Positions 31,582-38,765 of a DNA stretch of 38,765 nt are shown piece after piece. The DNA is from Lysobacterales bacterium RIFOXYA1_FULL_69_10. GTDB taxonomy: Bacteria; Pseudomonadota; Gammaproteobacteria; Xanthomonadales; Xanthomonadaceae. The first letter of the stretch is position 1. Every line of letters begins with the position of its first letter. Both the position numbers and the translations under genes were made by a program. The notes below the pieces were generated by a model. The model did not search any database and was not told the origin of the DNA. It saw only the letters and a list, made by a program, of their open reading frames with translations. Location of the stretch: assembly GCA_001830245.1 (NCBI GenBank), contig MIDV01000057.1:22306-61070 (forward strand), given 5' to 3'.

Positions 31582-32106
31582 ATGGAGATTGCCGCCCCCA
31601 TGAAGGACGCCGCATCACGCGCGGAATTTGCCGACCTGCTGCAGCGCCACCGCGGCCTGGTGTTCAAGGTCGCCCACAGCTACAGCCGCGATGCGGACGA
31701 CCGCGCCGACCTGGCGCAGGAGATCGCCGCGCAACTGTGGCGCGCGTGGCCGTCGTACGACCCGGTACGGCCGCTGGCGACGTGGATGTACCGGATCGCG
31801 CTGAACGTGGCGATCTCGCACCTGCGAGGCCGCAGCCGGCACGACGCCCACCACGTGCCGCTGGACGAAGACCACCACGCCGTCGAAAGCGGGCAGGGCG
31901 CGGAGGACGGGTTGCCGCTGCGGGCGCTGCAGCGGCTGATCGCCGGGTTCGACCCGCTCAACCGCGCGTTGTTGCTGCTGTACCTGGACGCGCGCAGCCA
32001 CCGTGAGATCGCCGAGATCCTCGGACTGACCGAAACCAACGTCGCCACCCGCATCGGCCGCCTGAAGCAGCGGCTGCGGGAGCGCCTGTGCCCGGAGGAG
32101 GGCTGA
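31582..32106 (+). CDS. ECF-type RNA polymerase sigma factor (174 aa)
   Basis: Second ECF-like sigma factor. Region 2: FADLLQRHRGLVFKVAHSYS, RADLAQEIAAQLWRAWP, YDPVRPLATWMYRIALNVAI. Region 4: LIAGFDPLNRALLLLYLDAR, SHREIAEILGLTETNVATRI, GRLKQRLRERL. ATG 31582 is preferred; ATG 31600 is possible. Its stop is 1 bp from the next gene, so they are co-transcribed. No copy of the GTAAGAAAT/CGACT promoter of the first ECF locus is seen upstream, so it should have another specificity. Confidence 0.92.
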   Translation: MEIAAPMKDAASRAEFADLLQRHRGLVFKVAHSYSRDADDRADLAQEIAAQLWRAWPSYDPVRPLATWMYRIALNVAISHLRGRSRHDAHHVPLDEDHHAVESGQGAEDGLPLRALQRLIAGFDPLNRALLLLYLDARSHREIAEILGLTETNVATRIGRLKQRLRERLCPEEG

Positions 32107-32107
32107 C

Positions 32108-32773
32108 ATGACCGCCGAACTCGAACTCGAACTGGACGACCTGCGCCGCAGCTGGCAGGCACTGGAACGCAAGCTGGAGGCCCAGCACGCGCTCAACCTG
32201 GAACTGGCCACGGAAACCCGCGTCGACAAGGCCAAGGCCCGGCTGCGACCGGTTCTGATCGGGCAGGCGCTGCAGGCCGCCGTCGGTATCGCCTGCACCG
32301 TGTTCTTCGCCCGCTTCTGGCTGGCGCACCTGGACGAACCCGCCGCGCTGGTGTCGGGCCTGCTGATGCACGCCTGGAGCGTGGCGCTGGTGGTGTCGGC
32401 CGTCACCGAACTGCTGCTGGTGGTGCGCATCAACTACGCCCAGCCGGTGCTGGTCATCCAGAAATACCTGGGGGTGCTGCAGTACTGGCGTACGCGCATG
32501 GCGCCGCTGCTGGGGCTGGCGTTCTGGGTGCTGTGGCTGCCGCTGGTGGAGGTGCTGCTGAAGTACTTCACCGGGGCCGACATTGCCGGGTGGTTCCTGT
32601 GGGCCAACGTGGCCGTCGGCGTGGTCGGGCTGGCCGGCACGCTGTGGGGCTTCCGCCAGCTGCGCCGCCGCGGCCACCGCTTCGCCGACGCCATCGATGC
32701 CGACAACGCCGGCTGCGGGGTGCGTAGTGCGCAGGCGTTGCTGGCGGATATCCGGCGGTTCGAGGCGGAGTAG
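32108..32773 (+). CDS. Four-helix membrane protein, putative partner of the upstream sigma factor
   Basis: 221-aa protein. A charged N-terminal coiled coil (about 1-48: ELELELDDLRRSWQALERKL, EAQHALNLELATETRVDKAK) precedes four hydrophobic helices at about 54-76, 82-108, 133-155 and 160-180. A cytosolic tail follows (RQLRRRGHRFADAIDADNAG). Same plan as the 11018 gene: sigma, then soluble head plus four helices. A membrane anti-sigma role is plausible by position but no known anti-sigma motif is visible. Confidence 0.82.
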   Translation: MTAELELELDDLRRSWQALERKLEAQHALNLELATETRVDKAKARLRPVLIGQALQAAVGIACTVFFARFWLAHLDEPAALVSGLLMHAWSVALVVSAVTELLLVVRINYAQPVLVIQKYLGVLQYWRTRMAPLLGLAFWVLWLPLVEVLLKYFTGADIAGWFLWANVAVGVVGLAGTLWGFRQLRRRGHRFADAIDADNAGCGVRSAQALLADIRRFEAE

Positions 32774-32897
32774 GCTGGCTACAGATCCCCTGCATCGTCA
32801 ACGGCTTGCGTGTGCTCATTGGATGCTCAGACGTTGCTCATGCCACTCACAACGGCGCCGGCTAGCGTGAGGGCTTCATCCAACGGGGCAGGCAACG

Positions 32898-33494
32898 ATG
32901 GCGACGGATCCGATGACGGGCGGCGGCAGCGGCGGCGGAACGGGGCGCAGGCGCAACCGCCTGAGGTGGGCGATCTGGGGCACGGCGGCGGGGTTGCTGA
33001 TGGTGCCGGCGGTGGCCATGCAGCTCGGCGCCGAGGGCTGGGACTGGAACGCGTTCGACTTCGTGGTGATGGGCGCGTTGCTGGCTGCCGCCTCCGGCAC
33101 GTACGAGCTGGCGGCGTGGATGTCGGGCAACCGGGCCTACCGCGCGGGTGTGGGCGTGGCGGTGGTGGCGGCGTTCCTGATGGCGTGGGTGAGCCTGGCG
33201 GTCGGCATCATCGGTCCCGAGGACAACCCGCTGAACCTGATGTACGTCGGCGTCTACGCGGTCGGCTTCATCGGCGCGCTGCTGGCGCGATACCGGCCGC
33301 GCGGCATGGTGCGCACGTTGCTGGCCACCGCCGCCGTCCAGGCGCTGATCGCGGTGGTGGCGATGGTGTCCGCCCTCACCGGCGGCTATGGGTGGATCGA
33401 AGTGCTGCGGCAGTTGGTGCTCAACGGATTCTTCGTCGCGATGTGGCTGGTGTCGGCGCTGCTGTTCCATCGGGCGGCGCGCAATGATGCGTGA
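32898..33494 (+). CDS. Five-helix membrane protein, function unknown
   Basis: 198-aa integral membrane protein. After a glycine-rich, basic N-terminus (MTGGGSGGGTGRRRNRLR) come hydrophobic segments around WAIWGTAAGLLMVPAVAMQL, AFDFVVMGALLAAASGTYEL, YRAGVGVAVVAAFLMAWVSL, NLMYVGVYAVGFIGALLARY and RTLLATAAVQALIAVVAMVS, and perhaps a sixth at LVLNGFFVAMWLVSALLF. No catalytic motif. ATG 32898 lies at the end of GGGGCAGGCAACG. It precedes a CadC-like regulator gene by 66 bp on the same strand, so they may share a transcript. Confidence 0.8.
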   Translation: MATDPMTGGGSGGGTGRRRNRLRWAIWGTAAGLLMVPAVAMQLGAEGWDWNAFDFVVMGALLAAASGTYELAAWMSGNRAYRAGVGVAVVAAFLMAWVSLAVGIIGPEDNPLNLMYVGVYAVGFIGALLARYRPRGMVRTLLATAAVQALIAVVAMVSALTGGYGWIEVLRQLVLNGFFVAMWLVSALLFHRAARNDA

Positions 33495-33560
33495 CACCGC
33501 CGGGCCGCGGGGTCGGCGGGGTAGGATGCCGGCGATCCCGGACCCGGCCCTGATGCATCC

Positions 33561-34721
33561 GTGAGCGCCACCCCCGATACCGCCGCCGCGCCGAGCACTG
33601 CCACGCGCTTTGCGTTTGCGGATTTCGTCCTCGACACGGCCAACCGCACGCTGGTGCACGACGGCGCGCCCGTCGCGCTCAATGCCCGGTACTTCGACGC
33701 GCTGGTGCTGCTGGTGCGCGAGCACGGGCAACTGGTCGGCAAGCAGCGCTTCTTCGATGAGGTGTGGGCGCGTAGCGTAGTGACCGACGCCGCGCTCACC
33801 CAGTGCATCAAGGAGATCCGCCGCCAGCTGGGCGACGACGCCGGCAATCCGCGCTTCATCCGCACGGTGGCCGGGCATGGCTACGTGTTCATCGCGCCGG
33901 TGCAGTCGGACGTGGCGGCCGTCGCAACGGCGCTGGCCACGCCAGCAGCGGTCACTCCGGCAACGCCGTCCACGCCTGTCATGCGCGGGGGCGACGCGCG
34001 CCCTGCGCTGGCGCGCGTGCTTATCGACGGCGCCGCCGCCACGGCTGGCGGTGCCGCGGCCGGGGTGATCGGCGGCTTGCTGTACGGATCGGCGCTGGCG
34101 GTCGCGCCGCAATCGCAGGCGTTGGGCACGCTGTCGGTGTTGATGGTGCTCATGGCGCTGAGCGTGGCCGTCGGCATGGCGGGTGCGATGGGCGTCGGGC
34201 TTGGCATGGCCGGCGGGCGGCTGCTGGGCCGCGGCGCAGGTTGGGTGCTGGCCGGCGGCGCGGCGGGTGGGCTGGTCGTCGGCGGGCTGGTGCGGCTGCT
34301 GGGGTCGGACACGTTGACGCTGCTGGTCGGCCGTGCGCCCACCGGCATCACCGGCGGGCTGGAGGGCGCCGCCATTGGATTCGCGCTGGCCCTAGGCGTG
34401 CTGCTCGGCGGCGGGCTCGACCGCGCCCATGGCTGGCGTCCCGCGTGGGGCGCGGCGTTGTCGACCGGTATCGCCGGCGCGCTGATCACCCTGTCCGGCG
34501 GCAGCCTGATGGCCAGCAGCCTGGCACGCGTTGCCTCGACCTTCGACGACACCCGCCTGGACATGGCGCCGCTGGGCGCACTGCTGGGCGAGCCGCAACT
34601 GGGCCTCGCGTCGCAGGCCGCCCTGGGCCTGCTGGAGGGCGGCATCTTCGGCGGCTGCGTGGCGGCGGCATTGCTGTGGGCGAGGCGGCAAGGACCCGCC
34701 ATTCGGAGGAGAGCGTCTTGA
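33561..34721 (+). CDS. CadC-like membrane transcription regulator with glycine-rich multi-helix domain
   Basis: 386-aa protein starting at GTG 33561. Residues about 15-110 are an OmpR/PhoB-type winged helix: FAFADFVLDTANRTLVHDGA, ALNARYFDALVLLVREHGQL, VVTDAALTQCIKEIRRQLGD, FIRTVAGHGYVF. A low-complexity linker (A/T/P) leads to about seven to eight glycine- and alanine-rich helices (from about 155 to 370) that look like a transport-type or sensor membrane domain. Classical CadC/ToxR proteins have one helix and a periplasmic part. It may bind DNA while membrane-held and respond to membrane or small-molecule signals. The stop overlaps the FMN-reductase start (TTGA). Confidence 0.85.
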   Translation: MSATPDTAAAPSTATRFAFADFVLDTANRTLVHDGAPVALNARYFDALVLLVREHGQLVGKQRFFDEVWARSVVTDAALTQCIKEIRRQLGDDAGNPRFIRTVAGHGYVFIAPVQSDVAAVATALATPAAVTPATPSTPVMRGGDARPALARVLIDGAAATAGGAAAGVIGGLLYGSALAVAPQSQALGTLSVLMVLMALSVAVGMAGAMGVGLGMAGGRLLGRGAGWVLAGGAAGGLVVGGLVRLLGSDTLTLLVGRAPTGITGGLEGAAIGFALALGVLLGGGLDRAHGWRPAWGAALSTGIAGALITLSGGSLMASSLARVASTFDDTRLDMAPLGALLGEPQLGLASQAALGLLEGGIFGGCVAAALLWARRQGPAIRRRAS

Positions 34722-35374
34722 AGGCCCTGGTGTTTCTCGGTTCCCGTCGCAAGTCGTCCCCACCACTGCCTGCGCGGTTGGGCGAACGTGTCAGCCTGCA
34801 CCTTGCGGCCCGGATGGGAGAGTGGTTCGACGTGACGCTGGTCGACCCACTGGATTACCCGCCCACGAACGTGTTCAAGCCGGCGTTCGCCTACGGGGAC
34901 CGCGCGAAGCCTGAACCCTTCGCGGGCCTGGAGGCGATGATCCGGGAGGCGGGGGCGTACGCCATGGTCAGTCCCGAGTACAACCATTCGATGAGTCCCG
35001 CGCTGGGCGACCTGCTCAACCACTTTCCCAGCTCCGCCTTCGCCTTCAAGCCGAGCCTGATCGCGACGTACTCGAGCGGCCAATGGGGCGGAACGCGGGC
35101 GGCGGTAAACATGCGCACGTTCCTGTCCGAGCTGGGATGCCTGCCGGTGTCGGCGATGCTTCATTTCCCCCATGCCGACCAAGTGTTCGAAGCCGATGGC
35201 CAGTTCCATCCGGAACAGGACGCTGGGAAATGGAAGACGTACGTGGACCGGGGCGTTGGCCAGTTGCAGTGGTGGGCGGATGCGGCTGACCGTCACCGCG
35301 GGATCCTCGACCCTGCCGGGGTGTCCAAGGCTTTCTCGAAGACCCCAGCGGAACGGGATTCCCCCGGGCGCTGA
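34718..35374 (+). CDS. NAD(P)H-dependent FMN reductase family protein
   Basis: 218-aa flavodoxin-fold NAD(P)H:FMN reductase. Signatures: LKALVFLGSRRKSSPPLPAR with the phosphate loop, VTLVDPLDYPPTNVFKP, YAMVSPEYNHSMSPALGDLL (the conserved PEYN motif) and YSSGQWGGTRAAVNMRTFLS. The start is the rare TTG at 34718, with GGAGGA seven bases upstream, overlapping the stop of the CadC-like regulator; no ATG is near. The coupling suggests that the regulator and reductase act together, for example in quinone, chromate or azo-compound response (inference). Confidence 0.9.
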   Translation: MKALVFLGSRRKSSPPLPARLGERVSLHLAARMGEWFDVTLVDPLDYPPTNVFKPAFAYGDRAKPEPFAGLEAMIREAGAYAMVSPEYNHSMSPALGDLLNHFPSSAFAFKPSLIATYSSGQWGGTRAAVNMRTFLSELGCLPVSAMLHFPHADQVFEADGQFHPEQDAGKWKTYVDRGVGQLQWWADAADRHRGILDPAGVSKAFSKTPAERDSPGR

Positions 35375-35443
35375 CCCTGTGACCTGGACACCGTCCTGGT
35401 CGCCAGGGCATCCGCCGATGTTCGCCACGAAGAGGATTCTCCA

Positions 35444-36133
35444 ATGAGACACAGCGAGTGGCATCGAACCCATCGCACCGGCTGGCTGCGCGCCGCGGTG
35501 CTCGGCGCGAACGACGGCATCGTGTCCACCGCCAGCCTGGTGCTGGGCGTGGCCGCCGCCGGCGCGGCGACGCAGTCCGTGCTGGTCGCCGGCGTGGCGG
35601 GCCTGGTGGCCGGCGCGATGTCGATGGCGGCGGGCGAGTACGTATCGGTCAGCTCGCAGGCCGACACCGAACGCGCGGACCTGGCGCGCGAGCGGCGCGA
35701 GCTGGCCGAACTGCCCGAGCAGGAACACGAGGAACTGGTCGGGATCTACGTGCAGCGCGGGCTGGACCGTCCGCTGGCGGAACAGGTGGCGACGCAGCTG
35801 ACGGCGCACGATGCGCTGAGCGCCCACGCGCGCGACGAGCTGGGGATTTCCGACACGCTGGCCGCGCGTCCCGTGCAGGCGGCGTTGGCGTCGGCGGCGA
35901 CGTTCGCTGCGGGTGCCGCGCTGCCGTTGTTGGCGGTGCTGGTGCTGCCGCAGGGCGCCTTGCTGTGGGGTACGGCGGCCAGCTCGCTGGTGTTCCTTGC
36001 GGTATTGGGCGTGCTGGCGGCGCGGGCCGGCGGCGCGCCGGTGGCCCGATCGCTCATCCGTGTCGTGTCCTGGGGCGCGCTCGCCATGGGCCTGACTGCG
36101 GCCGTCGGTGCGCTGTTCGATGTCGTGGCGTAA
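35444..36133 (+). CDS. VIT-family (CCC1-like) iron/manganese transporter
   Basis: 229-aa membrane protein of the VIT1/CCC1 family, which moves Fe2+ or Mn2+ out of the cytosol. Signatures: WLRAAVLGANDGIVSTASLV, GVAGLVAGAMSMAAGEYVSV and SSQADTERADL in helices 1-2 with the metal-path residues. A cytosolic helical domain rich in E (ERRELAELPEQEHEELVGIY) follows, typical of the metal-binding domain. Three C-terminal helices end it. ATG 35444. The gene is followed at 6 bp by the convergent exporter adaptor gene. Confidence 0.93.
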   Translation: MRHSEWHRTHRTGWLRAAVLGANDGIVSTASLVLGVAAAGAATQSVLVAGVAGLVAGAMSMAAGEYVSVSSQADTERADLARERRELAELPEQEHEELVGIYVQRGLDRPLAEQVATQLTAHDALSAHARDELGISDTLAARPVQAALASAATFAAGAALPLLAVLVLPQGALLWGTAASSLVFLAVLGVLAARAGGAPVARSLIRVVSWGALAMGLTAAVGALFDVVA

Positions 36134-36139
36134 TTCGAC

Positions 36140-37336
36140 TCAGCGCGAGTCCGAGGGATAGGTCACCCGGCTGCCGTCCTTCAGTGTCTCGCCCGGATAC
36201 ACCACCACGCGGTCGCCCCCACCGAGCCCTCCTGCGACTTCCGCCATCGTCTCGCCCATGTGGCCGAGCCTGATGCGCCGCAGCCGCGCGCGCCGGCCAT
36301 CGATCGCGAACACCGCCCACGCGTCGCCATCACGCACCAGTGCGGCCGTCGGCACGCGCAGCACGTAGTCGCCGCGCCACGCGATGAAGCGGGCGTCCAG
36401 CCGGAAGCCATCGCCCCAGGTGGGCGGGACCATGCCTTCGGGCAACGTGATGACGGCCAGTACGCGTTGCTCTTCCACGCCCAGCGCCGAAACCTTGGTG
36501 AAGGCGCCGGGCTCGACGCGTTCAAGCGTGGCGGTAAGGGGCGCGGCCGCGTCCCCGGCATCCAGCTGCACGGGCGCGCCGGGTGGCAGGCGCATGGCTT
36601 CGGTGGTGAGCAGTTCGCTCACGGCTTCCAGCGCGTCGGGGTTGCCGATGTCGAGCAGCGGCTGGCCCGGCTGCACGGGTACCTCGCTCTGCTGGTGCAG
36701 CCGGATGACGCGGCCGTCGACGGGCGCGCGCAGATCGAGCGGCGCGGCGGGGCTGTCGTGGCCGGCGTTGGCCAGCAGGGCCGCGGCGGCCTGGCGGTCG
36801 GCGCGTGCGGACGCCTCGCGGGCGATGGCGGCGCGCAGGCCGGTGCGGGCGGCGGTGTCGCGTTCGCGCGCGGCATCCACGCTGGACGCCGCGACCAGGC
36901 GGTCGCCCGCCAGTGCCTGCAGGCGCGCGAACTCCGCGCCGGCGGCATCGACCGATGCGCGCGCGGCGTCCACCGCCGCAGCGGCCGCGCGTTCGGCCTG
37001 CTGCGCGGACGACAATTGCGCGCGCGCCTGCGCTTCCGCACCGGCATCCAGGAGTGGGGTGGTTGCTGGATGCAGGCGTGCCAGCACCTGGCCGCGGGTG
37101 ACGGCATCGCCGGGCTCAACTGAGATGCGCTCCAGCAGGCCCGCGGTCGGCGCGCTGATGGTCCAGCGGTCGACCAGACGCGTCCGGGCCTCCTCGGTGA
37201 AGACGACCTCCAGCGGGCCCCGGTCGACGGTGGCGATTTCCACCTCCTGCGCGCGCGGCCACAGGCCCCAGCCCGCAATCGCCAGGGTGGCCACGGCCAG
37301 CAGCCAGAACATGGGGCGGCGCGGGACGGGGGCCAT
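36140..37336 (-). CDS. HlyD/RND-type periplasmic adaptor of an exporter
   Basis: 398-aa membrane-fusion protein. The N-terminal helix (FWLLAVATLAIAGWGLWP) anchors it. The lipoyl half-motif TISAPTAGLLERISVEPGDAVTRGQVLARL leads into a long helical hairpin (AQLSSAQQAERAAAAAVDAA and on), then RAPVDGRVIRLHQQSEVPVQ and the beta-barrel part LLTTEAMRLPPGAPVQLDAG. The ATG at 37336 shares one base with the permease stop (TGATG), so they are coupled. It should link an ABC permease in the inner membrane to an outer-membrane channel. Substrate unknown. Confidence 0.9.
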   Translation of the reverse strand: MAPVPRRPMFWLLAVATLAIAGWGLWPRAQEVEIATVDRGPLEVVFTEEARTRLVDRWTISAPTAGLLERISVEPGDAVTRGQVLARLHPATTPLLDAGAEAQARAQLSSAQQAERAAAAAVDAARASVDAAGAEFARLQALAGDRLVAASSVDAARERDTAARTGLRAAIAREASARADRQAAAALLANAGHDSPAAPLDLRAPVDGRVIRLHQQSEVPVQPGQPLLDIGNPDALEAVSELLTTEAMRLPPGAPVQLDAGDAAAPLTATLERVEPGAFTKVSALGVEEQRVLAVITLPEGMVPPTWGDGFRLDARFIAWRGDYVLRVPTAALVRDGDAWAVFAIDGRRARLRRIRLGHMGETMAEVAGGLGGGDRVVVYPGETLKDGSRVTYPSDSR

Positions 37337-38765
37337 CAGTCGCGCGCCTTCAGTACGCCGATCAGGTCCAGCCGCCGCACCTTGGCGCGCACCAGCGCCC
37401 CTGCCAGGACGGCCGCCAGCACGGTGGACAACGCGGACAGGGCGTAGGTGGACGGGCTCACGTAGTGCGGGATGCGGAAGAGGTCGGACTCGAACCCCGA
37501 CACCATCAACGCGATAAGCCCGTGGCCGAGGGCAAATCCGAGCGGCAGCGCCAGCGTGGTGAGCAGCGCCAGTTCGCCCAGCAGCAGGTACACGACTTCC
37601 TCGCGGGTGAAGCCGAGCACGCGCAGACTTGCCAGGTCGCGCGAGCGCTCCGAGAGCGACGCGTGCGCGCTGCTGTACACCACGCCCGCCGTCAGCACCG
37701 CGCCGAAACCGGTGGCCACCAGGGTGAAGACGAGGATCATCCGCGCCATCGAATCGTAAAAGTTGGCGATGGCCTCGCGCCGGCGTTCGATGGCGACGAT
37801 GCCGGGGCGTGCCTGCAGGCGGTCGACCAGCGCGTCCATCCGCCGCGGGTCGACCTGCAATGCCGCACCGGTGATGCGGGGGCCATCGCCCATCAGCCGG
37901 TCCAGCATGTCCAGCGGGAGATAGGCCTGCGCGCCGAACGGCTCGCCGACCACGGCGTGCAATGGCAGCACCAGCTCGCGCTGGCGGCCCTCGCGCGACT
38001 GCAGGCGGATGCGGTCGCCGGGCCGCGCGTCGAGCATGTGGGCGAGGCCGTCGGTCATCAGGATGCCGGCCAGGGTGGGCTGCACCGGCTGCATCGCCGC
38101 GTCCAGCGGGCGCCGAAGGGTGGCGCCGTCGGACAGGCCGATGATGGCCGAGCGCTGGCTGCGGTTGCGGTGGCGGATGACCACCGGCACCGCGCGTTGC
38201 GGCTCCAGCCGCAGCACGCCGGGCAAGGCGGCCAGTTCCGCCAGGGCCACGTGCGACAGCGGCTCGACGAACAGCACGTCCAGGTCCTGCCGGCTGGCGA
38301 GGCGGTACTGCTGGTCGACCATGCGACCGACAGCGTCCTCGTGGAAGCGGCCGAGCATCATCACGGCCGTGCCCAGTGCCAGCCCGAGCGCCGCCAGCAC
38401 GGTACGCAGCGGACGGCGCAGCAGGCTGCGCGCCATCAGCCGGTGCGGTACGCGCATGCGCTGGTAGATGGCATAGCGATCCAGGCGCCGGGTGTCGCCG
38501 GTAGTGGGCGGCTCCACGCGCATCGCTTCGGCCGGCGGCAACGCGAGTGCACGCCGCACCGGCAGCAGTGCACCCGCCAGTGCGCTGGCCACGCTGACCG
38601 TGACCGCCAAGGCAAGTACGGGCAACGGCACCCGGAAGGCGAGCGGCGGCAACCGGTAGAAGTCTCCGTAGACGCCGGCCAGCAGCGTTCCCAGCCAGAT
38701 CCCCAGGACGATGCCCAGGGCCGCGCCGATGACCGCGATCACCATCGCGTGGCCGCCGTAGTGCA
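37336..38765 (-). CDS. FtsX-type ABC exporter permease, 5' end outside window
   Basis: C-terminal 476 codons of a large permease; the frame stays open through the right edge (HYGGHAMVIAVIG reads on upstream of the ATG at 38745), so that ATG is internal. The visible part has the end of a first FtsX block (PVLALAVTVSVASALAGALL, then PVRRALALPPAEAMRVEPP). A linker helix AALGLALGTAVMML and a MacB-like periplasmic domain (DLDVLFVEPLSHVALAELAA, GVLRLEPQR and on) follow. A second FtsX block (MILVFTLVATGFGAVLTAGV, SLRVLGFTREEVVYLLLGEL) ends the protein with DLIGVLKARD. It is the partner of the adaptor downstream; an ATPase gene is expected to the right. Confidence 0.92.
   Translation of the reverse strand, partial: HYGGHAMVIAVIGAALGIVLGIWLGTLLAGVYGDFYRLPPLAFRVPLPVLALAVTVSVASALAGALLPVRRALALPPAEAMRVEPPTTGDTRRLDRYAIYQRMRVPHRLMARSLLRRPLRTVLAALGLALGTAVMMLGRFHEDAVGRMVDQQYRLASRQDLDVLFVEPLSHVALAELAALPGVLRLEPQRAVPVVIRHRNRSQRSAIIGLSDGATLRRPLDAAMQPVQPTLAGILMTDGLAHMLDARPGDRIRLQSREGRQRELVLPLHAVVGEPFGAQAYLPLDMLDRLMGDGPRITGAALQVDPRRMDALVDRLQARPGIVAIERRREAIANFYDSMARMILVFTLVATGFGAVLTAGVVYSSAHASLSERSRDLASLRVLGFTREEVVYLLLGELALLTTLALPLGFALGHGLIALMVSGFESDLFRIPHYVSPSTYALSALSTVLAAVLAGALVRAKVRRLDLIGVLKARD

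Overview
The window is GC-rich bacterial DNA with dense genes and short gaps. Gene content (quinol-type NO reductase, an FNR/ANR-type regulator next to hemN, ECF sigma factors, CHAD, BON, dodecin and CsbD genes) together with a CCGTCATTCCCGCGAAGG-type palindromic repeat suggests a gammaproteobacterium of the Xanthomonadaceae/Lysobacteraceae. That assignment is inference from gene content and style, not a database result. I saw no rRNA, tRNA, CRISPR array, intact transposase, integrase or prophage.

Layout. 1-4.5 kb (minus): the 5' part of a qNOR gene (norB), an FNR-type [4Fe-4S] regulator and hemN, with FNR-type boxes ahead of norB and hemN. 4.5-8.0 kb (plus): a 61-aa protein, exonuclease III and a three-PAS hybrid histidine kinase. 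8.1-11.6 kb: a divergent ECF sigma locus. On one side lie an exported amidohydrolase, an NTF2-like protein and a small membrane protein; on the other a sigma factor and a four-helix membrane partner. Between them are two matching promoter-like elements, GTAAGAAAT plus CGACT at identical spacing on both strands. 11.9-14.0 kb: a TonB-domain lipoprotein and a CHAD protein. 14.1-25.4 kb: a low-oxygen/stress island with three FNR-type boxes. It holds an MBL/beta-CASP hydrolase, BON protein (frameshifted), SDR and dodecin operon; a GntA-like and DUF1989 pair; a REP-type inverted repeat; a P-type ATPase and erythromycin-esterase-like operon; a 28-aa membrane microprotein and CsbD; and a phosphoribosyltransferase-alpha/beta hydrolase fusion.

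25.6-30.3 kb looks different. It carries single unrelated plus-strand genes (DsrE, two GNATs, a secreted hypothetical, a dienelactone-hydrolase-like protein, a nucleotidyltransferase, a small membrane protein) separated by gaps that resemble decayed integron attC sites, plus a repeated GGGTCAGGTTCACTT motif. I read it as a fossil gene-cassette tract. 30.3-38.8 kb: a GFA protein, a cupin, a second ECF sigma/four-helix membrane pair, a membrane protein, a CadC-like membrane regulator coupled to an FMN reductase, a VIT-family transporter, and an ABC exporter adaptor and permease (permease cut by the right edge).

How they fit: the FNR-type regulator probably senses oxygen loss and switches on NO reduction (norB), anaerobic haem synthesis (hemN) and the stress island. 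The first ECF locus appears to be a self-contained autoregulated regulon.
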